A DNA stretch of 64,000 bases from Mycobacterium sp. 236(2023). GTDB lineage: Bacteria > Actinomycetota > Actinomycetes > Mycobacteriales > Mycobacteriaceae. A model generated the notes under the pieces. It saw only the letters and a list, made by a program, of their open reading frames with translations, ran no database searches and was not told the DNA's origin. The stretch covers positions 868,001 through 932,000 of the forward strand of contig NZ_JARSBP010000002.1 of the NCBI RefSeq assembly GCF_029623955.1. The letters are read 5' to 3'. The translations under genes were made by a program, and so were the position numbers. Each line of letters begins with the position of its first letter. Positions within the stretch are counted from its first letter, which is position 1. Below, in pieces: positions 11,770 to 20,352 of this stretch.

Positions 11770-12267
11770 GTGCGCGTCTACGTCCCCGCAACCCTGGCCA
11801 TGCTGCAACAGATGGTCGCCGACGGATCGTTGCGTCCCGTCAACGGGACCGCGTTCGCGGTGACGCCGACGTTGCGCGAGGCGTATGCCGAGGGTGACGA
11901 CGACGAGCTGGCCGACGTCGCATTGCGCGAAGCCGCGATGGCGTCACTGCGCCTCCTCGGGAACGAGGCCTCCGGCGGGCTGCCGTCGCGCCGGGTCGTT
12001 GTCGAAGCCGACGCCGACGACGTGACGTTGCGGCCCGATCTCGACGACGCGGTGGTCCGGATCGCGGGGGAGTTGGCGATCGGGCGGGTGATCGCCGCGT
12101 ATGTCGACAATGCGGCCGCGGAGTCGGCCGTCGAGGCCGCGGTCGAGGTGATCGATTCCGCGGATCTGGGTGACGAGGACGCCGATCTCACGGTCGGTGA
12201 CGCGCAGGATCATGACCTGGCGTGGTACGCGCCACAGGAGCTCCCATTTCTTCTTGACCTGCTCTAG
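11770..12267 (+). CDS. DUF6912-type conserved protein (Rv3231c family)
   Basis: This acidic 165-residue protein has no signal peptide, membrane helix or motif I recognise. It begins MRVYVPATLAMLQQM, as in the conserved actinobacterial family next to ppk2; the function is unknown. TAGGCT at 11758-11763 lies 6 nt before GTG 11770, a clear leaderless arrangement that fixes the start. It ends only 8 bp before the operator palindromes of the next gene. Confidence 0.8.
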   Translation: MRVYVPATLAMLQQMVADGSLRPVNGTAFAVTPTLREAYAEGDDDELADVALREAAMASLRLLGNEASGGLPSRRVVVEADADDVTLRPDLDDAVVRIAGELAIGRVIAAYVDNAAAESAVEAAVEVIDSADLGDEDADLTVGDAQDHDLAWYAPQELPFLLDLL

Positions 12268-12274
12268 GGCTGGA

Positions 12275-12301
12275 TACGGTACCGTAAGTTACGGTACCGT
12301 A
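12275..12301. promoter_or_regulatory. Tandem operator: two TACGGTACCGTA palindromes
   Basis: Two identical perfect 12-bp palindromes occupy 12275-12286 and 12290-12301, centres 15 bp apart. A -10 box TAGGCT at 12318-12323 places the second palindrome over the -35 region, so a bound protein should repress. The same TACG-N4-CGTA pair with the same pitch recurs before the desaturase at 13528-13554. The shape suits a TetR-type dimer pair; the regulator is not identified. Confidence 0.75.
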
Positions 12302-12365
12302 GGTTAGTGTTCCCTACTAGGCTTGGGGAACGCCACGATCATGTGCAAGCCGGGCAGGAGCCGTC

Positions 12366-13508
12366 ATGGCCAAGACGACAGTCAAGACCACCGCGAAGGT
12401 CGCCGACACCGTTCGGCCCACCGTCGCCGGCGCGAAAGAGCGGCCGGGATGGCATGTCCTTCGGACCATCGCGGGCCGGATCACCACCCCGCTGCTGCCC
12501 GACGACTACCTCAAACTCGCCAACCCGTTGTGGTCGGCACGTGAGTTGCGCGGTCGCGTCCTCGAAGTGCGTCGCGAAACTGTCGACTCAGCCACGTTGG
12601 TCATCAAGCCGGGCTGGGGTTTCTCCTTCGACTACGAAGCCGGTCAGTACGTCGGCATCGGTCTGCTGATGGAGGGCCGCTGGCGGTGGCGGTCCTACTC
12701 GCTCACCTCCAGTCCAGTGACCAGCAGGGGTTCGCGCACCATCACCATCACGGTCAAGGCCATGCCCGAGGGGTTCCTGTCGACGCACCTGGTCGGCGGG
12801 GTTGAGCCTGGCACGATCGTGAGGCTTGCGGCGCCGCAAGGAAACTTCGTGATGCCGGATCCCGCTCCGGCGTCGGTGCTGTTCCTGACGGCCGGTTCGG
12901 GGATCACCCCGGTGATGTCGATGCTGCGGACGCTGGCGCGGCGCGATCAGATCGGTGATGTCGTACACCTGCACTCGGCGCCCACCGAATCGGATGTGAT
13001 GTTCGCCTCGGAGCTGTCGCAGCTCGCCACCCGCCACGAGGGTTACCGGCTGCAATTGCGGGCAACCCGAACCGAGGGCCGGCTCGATCTGGAACGCCTC
13101 GCCGAGGCGGTGCCGGACTGGCGGGAACGTCAGACGTGGGCCTGCGGGCCCGAGGCGATGCTGGAGGACGCCGAACGCACATGGACCGCCGCCGGTGCGG
13201 TCGACCGTCTGCATCTGGAGCGGTTCGCGGTGTCGCGGGCCAAGGTCCACGGCAGCGGCGGCACCGTCGAGTTTCGGCGATCGGGACGTACCGCGACGGT
13301 CGACGCGGCGACGTCGTTGATGGATGCCGGCGAGGATGCGGGCGTGCGGATGCCGTTCGGCTGCCGCATGGGCATCTGCCAGTCATGTGTCGTGGGCCTG
13401 GTGGAAGGGCACGTGCGGGATCTGCGCACTGGGGTCGAGCACGAACCGGGGACGCGGGTGCAGACGTGCGTATCCGCCGCTTCGGGCGACTGCGTGCTCG
13501 ACGTTTAG
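12366..13508 (+). CDS. Ferredoxin-NADP reductase-like electron donor of the DesA3 desaturase
   Basis: The 380-residue protein has an FAD-binding domain ([11 protein letters not shown] near 115), an NAD(P)H domain ([15 protein letters not shown]) and a C-terminal plant-type [2Fe-2S] domain with CRMGICQSC and a later VQTC. It homologises with Rv3230c, which passes electrons from NADPH to the membrane desaturase DesA3. The desaturase is the next gene on the same strand. AGGAG (12356-12360) sits 5 nt before ATG 12366. Transcription is probably controlled by the paired palindromes upstream. Confidence 0.93.
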   Translation: MAKTTVKTTAKVADTVRPTVAGAKERPGWHVLRTIAGRITTPLLPDDYLKLANPLWSARELRGRVLEVRRETVDSATLVIKPGWGFSFDYEAGQYVGIGLLMEGRWRWRSYSLTSSPVTSRGSRTITITVKAMPEGFLSTHLVGGVEPGTIVRLAAPQGNFVMPDPAPASVLFLTAGSGITPVMSMLRTLARRDQIGDVVHLHSAPTESDVMFASELSQLATRHEGYRLQLRATRTEGRLDLERLAEAVPDWRERQTWACGPEAMLEDAERTWTAAGAVDRLHLERFAVSRAKVHGSGGTVEFRRSGRTATVDAATSLMDAGEDAGVRMPFGCRMGICQSCVVGLVEGHVRDLRTGVEHEPGTRVQTCVSAASGDCVLDV

Positions 13509-13521
13509 GCTTTACTGGGTA

Positions 13522-13554
13522 GTAACCTACGAGATCGTAGGTTACGGTAGCGTA
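13522..13554. promoter_or_regulatory. Tandem operator before the desaturase gene
   Basis: TACGAGATCGTA (13528-13539) and TACGGTAGCGTA (13543-13554) repeat the TACG-N4-CGTA pair with centres 15 bp apart, as upstream of the reductase. The first is the core of a longer inverted repeat with 11-bp arms (13522-13532 and 13535-13545). It ends 24 bp before the desaturase start, so the desaturase has its own regulated promoter or is further controlled within the operon. Confidence 0.75.
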
Positions 13555-13577
13555 GGTAGACGAGAGGAGGCCACAAC

Positions 13578-14834
13578 ATGGCGATTACAGACGTTCCCGA
13601 GTTCACGCATCTGACAGAAGCGGACATCGAGAACCTGGCACGCGAACTCGACGCGATCCGCCAGGACATCGAGGACTCCCGAGGCGCGCGCGACGCGCGC
13701 TACATCCGCCGCACCATCGCATTTCAGCGCGGCCTCGAGATCGCAGGCCGGCTGCTGCTCGCGGGAAGCTCCAAGCGCAAATTCTGGTGGGCGGGCACGG
13801 CGACGCTGGGCGTGGCCAAGATCGTCGAGAACATGGAGATCGGCCACAACGTCATGCACGGCCAGTGGGATTGGATGAACGATCCCGAGATCCATTCCTC
13901 CTCGTGGGAATGGGACATGAGCGGGGCGTCCAAGCACTGGCGGTTCACCCACAACTTCATGCATCACAAGTACACGAACATCCTCGGCATGGATGACGAC
14001 GTGGGCTATGGCGTGATTCGCGTTACCCGTGATCAACGCTGGACCCCGATGAACCTGGGCAACCTGTTCTTCAACACCCTGCTGTGCGTGGCTTTCGAAT
14101 GGGGTGTCGGGTTGCAGCACCTCGAGCTCGGCAAGATCTTCAAGGGTCGCGACGACCGCAGGGCGACGATGGTGCGCGTCAAGGAGTTTGGGGTCAAGGC
14201 CGGCCATCAGGTCGCCAAGGACTACGTCCTGTGGCCCGCGCTGACCTCGCTGTCCCCGGGCGCGACGTTCAAGTCGACGATGAAGGCCAACGCGGTGGCG
14301 AACGTCATCCGCAACGTCTGGGCCAACGCCGTGATCTTCTGCGGCCATTTCCCTGACGGCGCAGAGAAGTTCACCAAGACCGACATGGTCGGCGAGACGC
14401 GCGGCGAGTGGTATCTGCGTCAGATGCTGGGCAGTGCGAACTTCGAGAACGGTCCGGTGTTGCGCTTCATGAGCGGCAACCTGTGCCACCAGATCGAGCA
14501 CCACCTGTTCCCGGATCTGCCGAGCAACCGGTACTACGAGATCTCGCTGCGCGTGCGCGAAATCTGCGACAAGTACGACCTGCCGTACACCACCGGGCAG
14601 TTCCTGGTGCAGTACGGAAAGTCGTGGCGCACCATCGCGAAACTGTCGCTGCCGGACAAGTTCCTCAGCGACACCCGCGACGATGCACCGGAGACGCGCA
14701 GCGAGCGGATGTTCGAAGGGCTGGAGCCCGCCGAGCGCAGCGGGCTGAAGTCCGCGATCGCCGCCGTGCGGACACGTCGTCGCGCCAAGCGTGCGCAGAA
14801 GGCTTCGAGCAGCCGCCCAGAGTTGGCTGCCTGA
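13578..14834 (+). CDS. desA3: Membrane stearoyl/acyl-CoA delta-9 desaturase DesA3-type
   Basis: The 418-residue protein has the three histidine boxes of membrane di-iron desaturases: GHNVMH (89-94), HNFMHH (125-130) and HQIEHH near residue 303. In mycobacteria DesA3 converts stearoyl-CoA to oleoyl-CoA for phospholipids and triacylglycerol, using the Rv3230c-type reductase, here the preceding gene. GAGGAGG (13564-13570) stands 7 nt before ATG 13578. A Lys/Arg-rich tail ends the protein. The TACG-N4-CGTA operator pair lies just upstream. Confidence 0.94.
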   Translation: MAITDVPEFTHLTEADIENLARELDAIRQDIEDSRGARDARYIRRTIAFQRGLEIAGRLLLAGSSKRKFWWAGTATLGVAKIVENMEIGHNVMHGQWDWMNDPEIHSSSWEWDMSGASKHWRFTHNFMHHKYTNILGMDDDVGYGVIRVTRDQRWTPMNLGNLFFNTLLCVAFEWGVGLQHLELGKIFKGRDDRRATMVRVKEFGVKAGHQVAKDYVLWPALTSLSPGATFKSTMKANAVANVIRNVWANAVIFCGHFPDGAEKFTKTDMVGETRGEWYLRQMLGSANFENGPVLRFMSGNLCHQIEHHLFPDLPSNRYYEISLRVREICDKYDLPYTTGQFLVQYGKSWRTIAKLSLPDKFLSDTRDDAPETRSERMFEGLEPAERSGLKSAIAAVRTRRRAKRAQKASSSRPELAA

Positions 14835-14848
14835 CGCCCAAGGGTTTT

Positions 14849-14882
14849 CGTTGAGGGCGGGTCCGCTCTCCCGCCCTCAACG
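14849..14882 (+). terminator. Strong hairpin between convergent desA3 and flavin oxidoreductase
   Basis: Arms CGTTGAGGGCGGG (14849-14861) and CCCGCCCTCAACG (14870-14882) form a 13-bp stem with an 8-nt loop. The downstream strand is TAACTTCATT, a weak U-tract. It lies past both stop codons and can insulate the two genes. Confidence 0.75.
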
Positions 14883-14887
14883 TAACT

Positions 14888-16147
14888 TCATTCGTGGGCC
14901 GTGGGTTTGCGTCCCGTCCCTTTGCCTTTGAACCCACCGGTGAACCGGTAGCGCGCGTGCCGTAACAGGTTGGCCCGCGGTATACGCCAGCACTGCAACG
15001 GGTGGTGCTCGTCGTGCATGAGGCAAATGTTGCACGACACACAGGCCGGTGACGTCTGGCCGCCGCGCGACAGTCGCAGTGCAAGATCGGGCTCGCGGAT
15101 GAATGGTCGTGCCATGGACAGGAAATCGGCGCGCTCGTCGCGGATCAGCGCCTCCATCGTCGCCAGTCTGCGGATGCCACCGACCAGGATGATCGTCGTG
15201 TCGACCTCGGCGCGTACCGCGTCGGCGAACGGCAGGAAATACGCCTCCGGCTCCGCCTGCCGGTGCAGCCGATGGAACAGCAGATCGCGTGCGGCCTCCT
15301 TCGGGCCCACGGCGACATACCCCCTGATGGACGCGCTGACATAGTCGCTCATCAGATTCGACGAGATCTCGACTCCGTCGAGTCCCGCTGCGACGAACCG
15401 CGATACGCCGGCCACGGCATCGTCGAGCGCGAGGCCGCCCGGTTCGTCGACGAGGTCGGCGAGACCGACCTTCATCGTCAATCCCCGGTCGGGCGGTAGT
15501 TCGGCGCGGATCGCGCGAATGATCTCGCACGCGAAGCGATCCCGGTTCTCCTGCGAACCACCCCACCGGTCGTCGCGCCGGTTGGTCAGCGGGGACCGGA
15601 ACTGACTGACCAGGTAGCCGTTGGCGCCGTGGAGATGAACACCGTCGAAGCCCGCCTCGACCGCGCGTCGTGCGGCGGACTGGAAGGCCTCGATGGTTTC
15701 GTGGATTTCGTCGTCGGATGCCGCGGACACCTTGCGGCCCGTCATCACGTTGTCGACGGGGGAGGGGGCCAGTGGCTGCGTCGCGAACGACATGGATTGG
15801 CTTCCGGCGTGGGCGATCTGGGCGAAGATGCGGCCGCCGTGGCGATGCACGGCGTCGGTCACGCGGCGGAAGCCCGGTATCGCGTCGTCGGTGTCGAGCC
15901 CGGCCTGTAATTCGCCATAGCGTCCGCGGCGGTGGCTGTAGATGTGTCCGGTGAACGCCAGACCGACGCCGCCGCGCGCGAGCTTCTCGTGCAGATCGAC
16001 GTAATCCTGGCCGATCCGTCCGCCAGGATCCGCCATGGATTCGCCGGTGCCGGCGCGGATCAAACGGTTCCTGACAACGACCGGACCGATCGCGGCTTCT
16101 CCGAAGACATTGCGCGGCAGCGCCTTGTGGGCGTGCACTGCATCCAC
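14888..16147 (-). CDS. NADH:flavin oxidoreductase (old yellow enzyme family)
   Basis: The 419-residue protein has an OYE-type FMN barrel: NRLIRAGTGES near the N-terminus, HLHGANGYLVSQF with the active-site His/Asn pair, and VGGIRR near the phosphate site. Near the C-terminus a Cys-rich run, CVSCNIC, followed ten residues later by another Cys, resembles the [4Fe-4S] site of 2,4-dienoyl-CoA reductases, though no second FAD domain follows. GTG at 16147 is chosen over a start at 16234 because GGGAGG lies 9 nt upstream. The substrate is unknown. Not at this place in M. tuberculosis. Confidence 0.88.
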   Translation of the reverse strand: MDAVHAHKALPRNVFGEAAIGPVVVRNRLIRAGTGESMADPGGRIGQDYVDLHEKLARGGVGLAFTGHIYSHRRGRYGELQAGLDTDDAIPGFRRVTDAVHRHGGRIFAQIAHAGSQSMSFATQPLAPSPVDNVMTGRKVSAASDDEIHETIEAFQSAARRAVEAGFDGVHLHGANGYLVSQFRSPLTNRRDDRWGGSQENRDRFACEIIRAIRAELPPDRGLTMKVGLADLVDEPGGLALDDAVAGVSRFVAAGLDGVEISSNLMSDYVSASIRGYVAVGPKEAARDLLFHRLHRQAEPEAYFLPFADAVRAEVDTTIILVGGIRRLATMEALIRDERADFLSMARPFIREPDLALRLSRGGQTSPACVSCNICLMHDEHHPLQCWRIPRANLLRHARYRFTGGFKGKGTGRKPTAHE

Positions 16148-16228
16148 AGGTATGCGCCTCCCGAAACTGCGGTTCAGCCGTTTTGAAGTGTATTCAATCA
16201 CATTATATGGCGCTCGGGAGCTGAAACG

Positions 16229-16272
16229 ACGCAAAGCGCGCGTGCCCAGTGGTGGACACGCGCGCTTTGCGT
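16229..16272 (-). terminator. Terminator of the aldo/keto reductase gene
   Basis: Arms ACGCAAAGCGCGCGTG (16229-16244) and CACGCGCGCTTTGCGT (16257-16272) form a perfect 16-bp stem with a 12-nt loop. On the minus strand it follows the reductase stop by 12 bp and leads into CGTTTCAG. The next minus-strand gene begins about 80 bp further on. Confidence 0.8.
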
Positions 16273-16284
16273 TGCTGGGAAAAT

Positions 16285-17133
16285 TCAGTCGGGCACGTAG
16301 TCGAACGTGTTTGGATTCGGCCCAATGCGTCCGTCCTCACCCTTGTCGAGACCGGAGATCGCGTCGAAATCGTCGGAGCCCAGTTCGAAGTCGAACAGCG
16401 CAAAATTGTCCTTGATGCGCTGCAGCGTCACCGATTTCGGGAAAACGATGTCACCGCGCTGAATGTGCCAGCGCAGCACGACCTGGGCGGGCGACTTGCC
16501 GGTCGACTCGGCGATCCGCGTGACAACCGGGTCGTCGAGCACCTTGCCCTGCGCGATCGGCGACCACGCCTCCGTCACGATGCCATGTTCGTTGCCGTAG
16601 GCGCGAACCTCGTCGTTGGCGAAGTACGGGTGCACCTCGATCTGATTGACCGCGGGCACCGTGCCGGTCTCGTCGGCCAGCCGCTGCAAGTGTCCAATTT
16701 GGAAGTTGGAGACGCCGATGCTGCGGGCGCGGCCGTCCTTGGCGAACTCCTCCAACGTCTTCCACGTCGATACGTAGTCACCGTCGTACAGCGTCGGCAG
16801 TGGCCAGTGGATCAGGAACAGATCGACGTAGTCGAAGCCGAGCGCGCTGAGCGTGTCGTCGAACGCGCGGCGGGCGTCGTCCGGTTTGTGGAAGCTGTTG
16901 TTGAGCTTGCTCGTGACGAAGACCTCTGAGCGATCGATGCCCGAGTCGCGGATGCCGTCGCCGACACCCTTCTCGTTCTGATACATCTGCGCGGTGTCGA
17001 TGTGGCGGTAGCCGACCTCCAGGGCCTGCTTCACCGAATCCGCCGTGTCCTCGGGCGGGATCTGGAACACGCCGAACCCCAACTGGGGAATACTCGTGCC
17101 GTTGTTCAATGCAATCGCGGGTACCTGTGTCAA
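16285..17133 (-). CDS. Aldo/keto reductase
   Basis: The 282-residue protein is a complete AKR barrel with the catalytic tetrad visible: Asp and Tyr in DTAQMYQNE, Lys in TSKLNN and His in LIHWPLP. The C-terminal IVFPKSVTLQRIKDN stretch binds NADPH phosphate. It resembles Rv2971-type reductases that act on dicarbonyls such as methylglyoxal; the physiological substrate is not provable here. TTG at 17133 is chosen because AAGGAGG lies 6 nt upstream, an excellent SD. It is not at this place in M. tuberculosis and is probably monocistronic, as a strong terminator follows. Confidence 0.92.
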   Translation of the reverse strand: MTQVPAIALNNGTSIPQLGFGVFQIPPEDTADSVKQALEVGYRHIDTAQMYQNEKGVGDGIRDSGIDRSEVFVTSKLNNSFHKPDDARRAFDDTLSALGFDYVDLFLIHWPLPTLYDGDYVSTWKTLEEFAKDGRARSIGVSNFQIGHLQRLADETGTVPAVNQIEVHPYFANDEVRAYGNEHGIVTEAWSPIAQGKVLDDPVVTRIAESTGKSPAQVVLRWHIQRGDIVFPKSVTLQRIKDNFALFDFELGSDDFDAISGLDKGEDGRIGPNPNTFDYVPD

Positions 17134-17254
17134 GTTCTTCCTCCTTCTCGGCGAGAGCGTGCCCAGCACGCAGTCGCTGCAAACCCCCCGCTGCGTCCAT
17201 TGTCCCGGTTGAGCTGTGAGTGCGCTGTCGTGCAGACCCGCGCGGGGCCGGGGG

Positions 17255-18235
17255 TCAGGTTTCGCGCAGGGCCGACAAGAGTCTGCGAGCGGCGTGCACG
17301 CGGCCCTCCGCGGCGCCGGTCAGCGCGTCGAGCGCGCACTCCGGATCGGCGGGCGGGCCCATGTGCCCGCATCCGCGCGGGCAGTCGTCGATCGCGTCGG
17401 CCAGATCGGAGAACGCCAGCACGACGTCATCGGGCTCGATGTGCGCCAGCCCGAACGACCGGATGCCCGGGGTGTCGATCACCCAGCCCCCGAGCGCCAG
17501 CGGCAGCGCCACCGACTGCGTGGAGGTGTGCCTGCCCTTGCCGACATCGGTCACCTCGCCGGTGGCCCTCTCCGCTTCGGGGACAAGACGATTCACCAAC
17601 GTCGACTTGCCGACACCCGAATGTCCGAGCAGGGCGGTGACCTTGTCGGCGAGCAGAGACCCGACGGCCTCAAGGGGATCGTCGCGGCCCGCCGTGGTGA
17701 TGGTCAGGTCGAGGTCGCGGAACTGCGCGGCAAACGGTTCCGCGGGAGCCAGGTCGGTTTTCGTCAGGCACAGGATCGGCACCAGTCCGCCGGCATACGC
17801 GGCGATCAGCGCCCGCTCGACCAGACCGGTGCGCGGCGGCGGGTCGGCCAGAGCCACGACGATCAACAGCTGGTCGGCGTTGGCCACCACAACCCGTTCG
17901 GTGGGGTCGGTGTCATCGGCGGTGCGGCGCAACACTGTTCGCCGCTCACCGCGCCGCACGATGCGGGCCAGCGTGTCGGTGCGCCCGGAAAGATCGCCGA
18001 CGACGTCGACGTCATCGCCGACGACGATCGGTGTGCGGCCCAGCTCGCGCGCCCGCATGGCCGTCACGCGGCACTGCGGATCGCCGTCGAGCACACACCC
18101 CCACCGGCCCCGGTCGACCGTCACCACCATCGCCTGCTCGGCATCGGCGTGTTCGGGACGGGTCTTCGTCCGCGGCCGAGAGCCCCGTCCGGGACGCACC
18201 CGGACATCGGACTCGTCGTACTCGCGTCTGCTCAA
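17255..18235 (-). CDS. rsgA: Ribosome small-subunit-dependent GTPase RsgA
   Basis: The 326-residue protein is a circularly permuted GTPase: an OB-like N-terminal domain, then G4 (CLTKTDL), G1 (GHSGVGKST), G3 (DTPGIRSFG) and a zinc knuckle ([16 protein letters not shown]). RsgA acts in late 30S subunit maturation. The start is TTG 18235, overlapping the TGA of aroA as TTGA, which implies translational coupling. Longer in-frame readings upstream lie inside aroA and do not look coding. The length fits Rv3228. Confidence 0.93.
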   Translation of the reverse strand: MSRREYDESDVRVRPGRGSRPRTKTRPEHADAEQAMVVTVDRGRWGCVLDGDPQCRVTAMRARELGRTPIVVGDDVDVVGDLSGRTDTLARIVRRGERRTVLRRTADDTDPTERVVVANADQLLIVVALADPPPRTGLVERALIAAYAGGLVPILCLTKTDLAPAEPFAAQFRDLDLTITTAGRDDPLEAVGSLLADKVTALLGHSGVGKSTLVNRLVPEAERATGEVTDVGKGRHTSTQSVALPLALGGWVIDTPGIRSFGLAHIEPDDVVLAFSDLADAIDDCPRGCGHMGPPADPECALDALTGAAEGRVHAARRLLSALRET

Positions 18236-19548
18236 GCGTTGGCCCGCGGGTCGTCCGCCTGACCGCCCAGCATGTCGGCCCACAGCTGCGGAAAGTCCGG
18301 GAGCGTCTTCGCGGTGGTACCGATGTCCTCGACCTCGACGCCGGGCACCCGCAGACCGACGATGGCACCGGCTGTCGCCATGCGATGGTCGGCATACGAG
18401 AGCCATGTCCCGCCGTGCATCAGCTGCGCGGTGATGACGAGTCCGTCGTCGGTTTCCTCGCACTGCCCGCCGAGGCGGTTGAGCTCCGTGCTCAGGGCGG
18501 CCAGCCGGTCGGTCTCGTGCCCACGCAGATGCGCGATGCCGCGCAGCCGCGACACCGAACCCGGTGCGGCGAGCGCGGCCATTGCCGCGACCGACGGGGC
18601 GAGTTCGCCGACGTCGCGCAGGTCGACATCGATGCCCTCGTAGTTCGCGGTGCCCTGCACTTCGAGATACGAACTCCCGCGGCGCACCACCGACCCCAGG
18701 CTCTCCAGGATCGACAGGATCGTGTCGGCCGGCTGGGTGCTGACGGCGGGCCATCCGGTGATCCGCACCGCGCCTCCGCTGACCACCGCGGCGGCGAGAA
18801 ACGGCACGGAGTTGGACAGGTCGGGCTCGATGGCCCAGTGCCGCGCGGCGATCGCCCCCGGCGTCACCCGCCAGCGCTCGGGTGTCGAGTCGTCGACCTG
18901 GACTCCCGCATCACGCAGCATCGACACCGTCATCGCGATGTGCGGGGCTGACGGAACCGATTCGCCGGTGTGTACGACCGTGAGTCCGTCGGTGAACGCG
19001 GCGCCCGACAACAGCAGACCCGACACGAACTGCGACGAGCCCGATGCGTCGATCTCGACGGTGCCGCCGCGCACCGACCCGTCCCCGCGGACCGCGAACG
19101 GCAGGCTGTCCCCGTCGACGGGCACGCCGAGCCCTCGGAGGCCGTCGAGCAGAGGAGCGATGGGCCGGGCGCGGGCCTGTTCGTCGCCGTCGAACGTCAC
19201 TGTCTCGGTGCTCAACGCGGCGACGGGCGGGAGAAATCGCAGCACGGTTCCGGCGAGTCCGCAGTCGATGCGGGTATCGGCCTTCGGCGCCAGCGTCCCG
19301 CTGACCGTGAGCTCAGTGTTGTCGGTGTCGGATGACTCGACGGAGACACCGAGTGCCTGCAGCGCGGCGATCATCAGGTCGGTGTCGCGGCTGCGGAGCG
19401 CCCCGCTGATTCGCGATGTGCCCTCCCGCACCGCCAGGGCGGCGAGGACCAGCGCGCGGTTGGTCTGGGACTTCGAGCCCGGCACGGTGACGGTCGCATG
19501 GACAGGGGTCGCGGTCGACGGGGCCGGCCAGGTGCTCACAGCTCCCAT
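18232..19548 (-). CDS. aroA: EPSP synthase (3-phosphoshikimate 1-carboxyvinyltransferase)
   Basis: AroA makes 5-enolpyruvylshikimate-3-phosphate in the shikimate pathway. The 438-residue protein shows [13 protein letters not shown] near residue 19 and [12 protein letters not shown], the two EPSP-synthase signature regions, plus [12 protein letters not shown] at the substrate site. ATG 19548 is chosen because it starts just before the conserved N-terminus; GTG 19539 is possible. It overlaps rsgA by 4 nt downstream and is divergent from the SRAP gene, with 36 bp between starts. Confidence 0.95.
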   Translation of the reverse strand: MGAVSTWPAPSTATPVHATVTVPGSKSQTNRALVLAALAVREGTSRISGALRSRDTDLMIAALQALGVSVESSDTDNTELTVSGTLAPKADTRIDCGLAGTVLRFLPPVAALSTETVTFDGDEQARARPIAPLLDGLRGLGVPVDGDSLPFAVRGDGSVRGGTVEIDASGSSQFVSGLLLSGAAFTDGLTVVHTGESVPSAPHIAMTVSMLRDAGVQVDDSTPERWRVTPGAIAARHWAIEPDLSNSVPFLAAAVVSGGAVRITGWPAVSTQPADTILSILESLGSVVRRGSSYLEVQGTANYEGIDVDLRDVGELAPSVAAMAALAAPGSVSRLRGIAHLRGHETDRLAALSTELNRLGGQCEETDDGLVITAQLMHGGTWLSYADHRMATAGAIVGLRVPGVEVEDIGTTAKTLPDFPQLWADMLGGQADDPRANA

Positions 19549-19584
19549 TCTTGCCTGTCGGGAGTTTCTGCCACCATGGGGATC

Positions 19585-20352
19585 ATGTGCGGGCGATTCG
19601 CGGTGACGACCGATCCGGCGCTGCTGGCCGAGAAGATCAAGGCGATCGACGAAGCGACCTCCGAGAAGAAAGATCCGCCGTCGGCCAATTTCAGTGCCAA
19701 TTTCAACGTGGCGCCGACGACCACTGTCGCCACCGTCGTGAAGCGCCACACCGACCCCGATGACGAGTCGACGCGGAGGGTGCGGCTGATGCGGTGGGGT
19801 CTGGTGCCGCCGTGGGCCAAGACGGCCGAGGACGGCGGACCCGACACGAAGAGCGGCCCGCTGCTGATCAACGCCCGCTCGGACAAGGTGACGTCATCGC
19901 CGGCGTTCCGTAGCTCGGCGAAGGCCAAGCGGTGCCTGGTGCCGATGGACGGCTGGTACGAGTGGAAGGGCACCAAGGGCAACAAGACGCCGTTCTACAT
20001 GTACGCAGGCGATGGTGAGCCGTTGTTCATGGCCGGGCTGTGGACCACGTGGCGGCCGAAAGATGCCCCCAAGGACAGCAAGCCGCTGCTGAGCTGCACG
20101 ATCATCACCACCGACGCGGCGGCTCAACTGTCGGACATCCACGATCGGATGCCGCTGACCATCAGTGCGCCGGACTGGGATCGCTGGCTCGACCCCGATG
20201 CGCCGATCGACGAGGGCCTGCTGCGCGGCCACGGCGATCTGGACCGCATCGAGATCCGCGAGGTGTCCAAGCTCGTGAACAGCGTTCGCAACAACGGGCC
20301 GGAACTGATAGAGCCCGCGGCGCCGGAGGCCGAACAAGGCACGCTGCTTTGA
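19585..20352 (+). CDS. SRAP-domain abasic-site protease (HMCES/YedK family)
   Basis: YedK/HMCES proteins crosslink to abasic sites in single-stranded DNA through Cys2. Start ATG 19585 is chosen because it exposes Cys directly after Met (MCGRFAVTT); ATG 19576 would bury it. Other active-site elements are visible: [29 protein letters not shown] and IHDRMP. The protein is 255 residues, a normal length. Its TGA overlaps the TTG start of the next gene (TTGA), so the two are likely coupled. Confidence 0.92.
   Translation: MCGRFAVTTDPALLAEKIKAIDEATSEKKDPPSANFSANFNVAPTTTVATVVKRHTDPDDESTRRVRLMRWGLVPPWAKTAEDGGPDTKSGPLLINARSDKVTSSPAFRSSAKAKRCLVPMDGWYEWKGTKGNKTPFYMYAGDGEPLFMAGLWTTWRPKDAPKDSKPLLSCTIITTDAAAQLSDIHDRMPLTISAPDWDRWLDPDAPIDEGLLRGHGDLDRIEIREVSKLVNSVRNNGPELIEPAAPEAEQGTLL

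Noticed and set aside
10136..11791. Long minus-strand open frame across the BCCT and ppk2 genes
   Set aside because: Low-complexity His/Arg/Asp-rich translation typical of GC-rich antisense frames; both plus-strand genes are unmistakable.
12275..12301. Mobile-element or attachment-site repeat
   Set aside because: The palindromes sit exactly over promoter elements and recur only before the partner gene, which fits operators.
17255..18754. A 499-residue RsgA with an N-terminal extension
   Set aside because: The extra 173 codons lie inside aroA in another frame; the TTGA overlap gives a normal-length RsgA.
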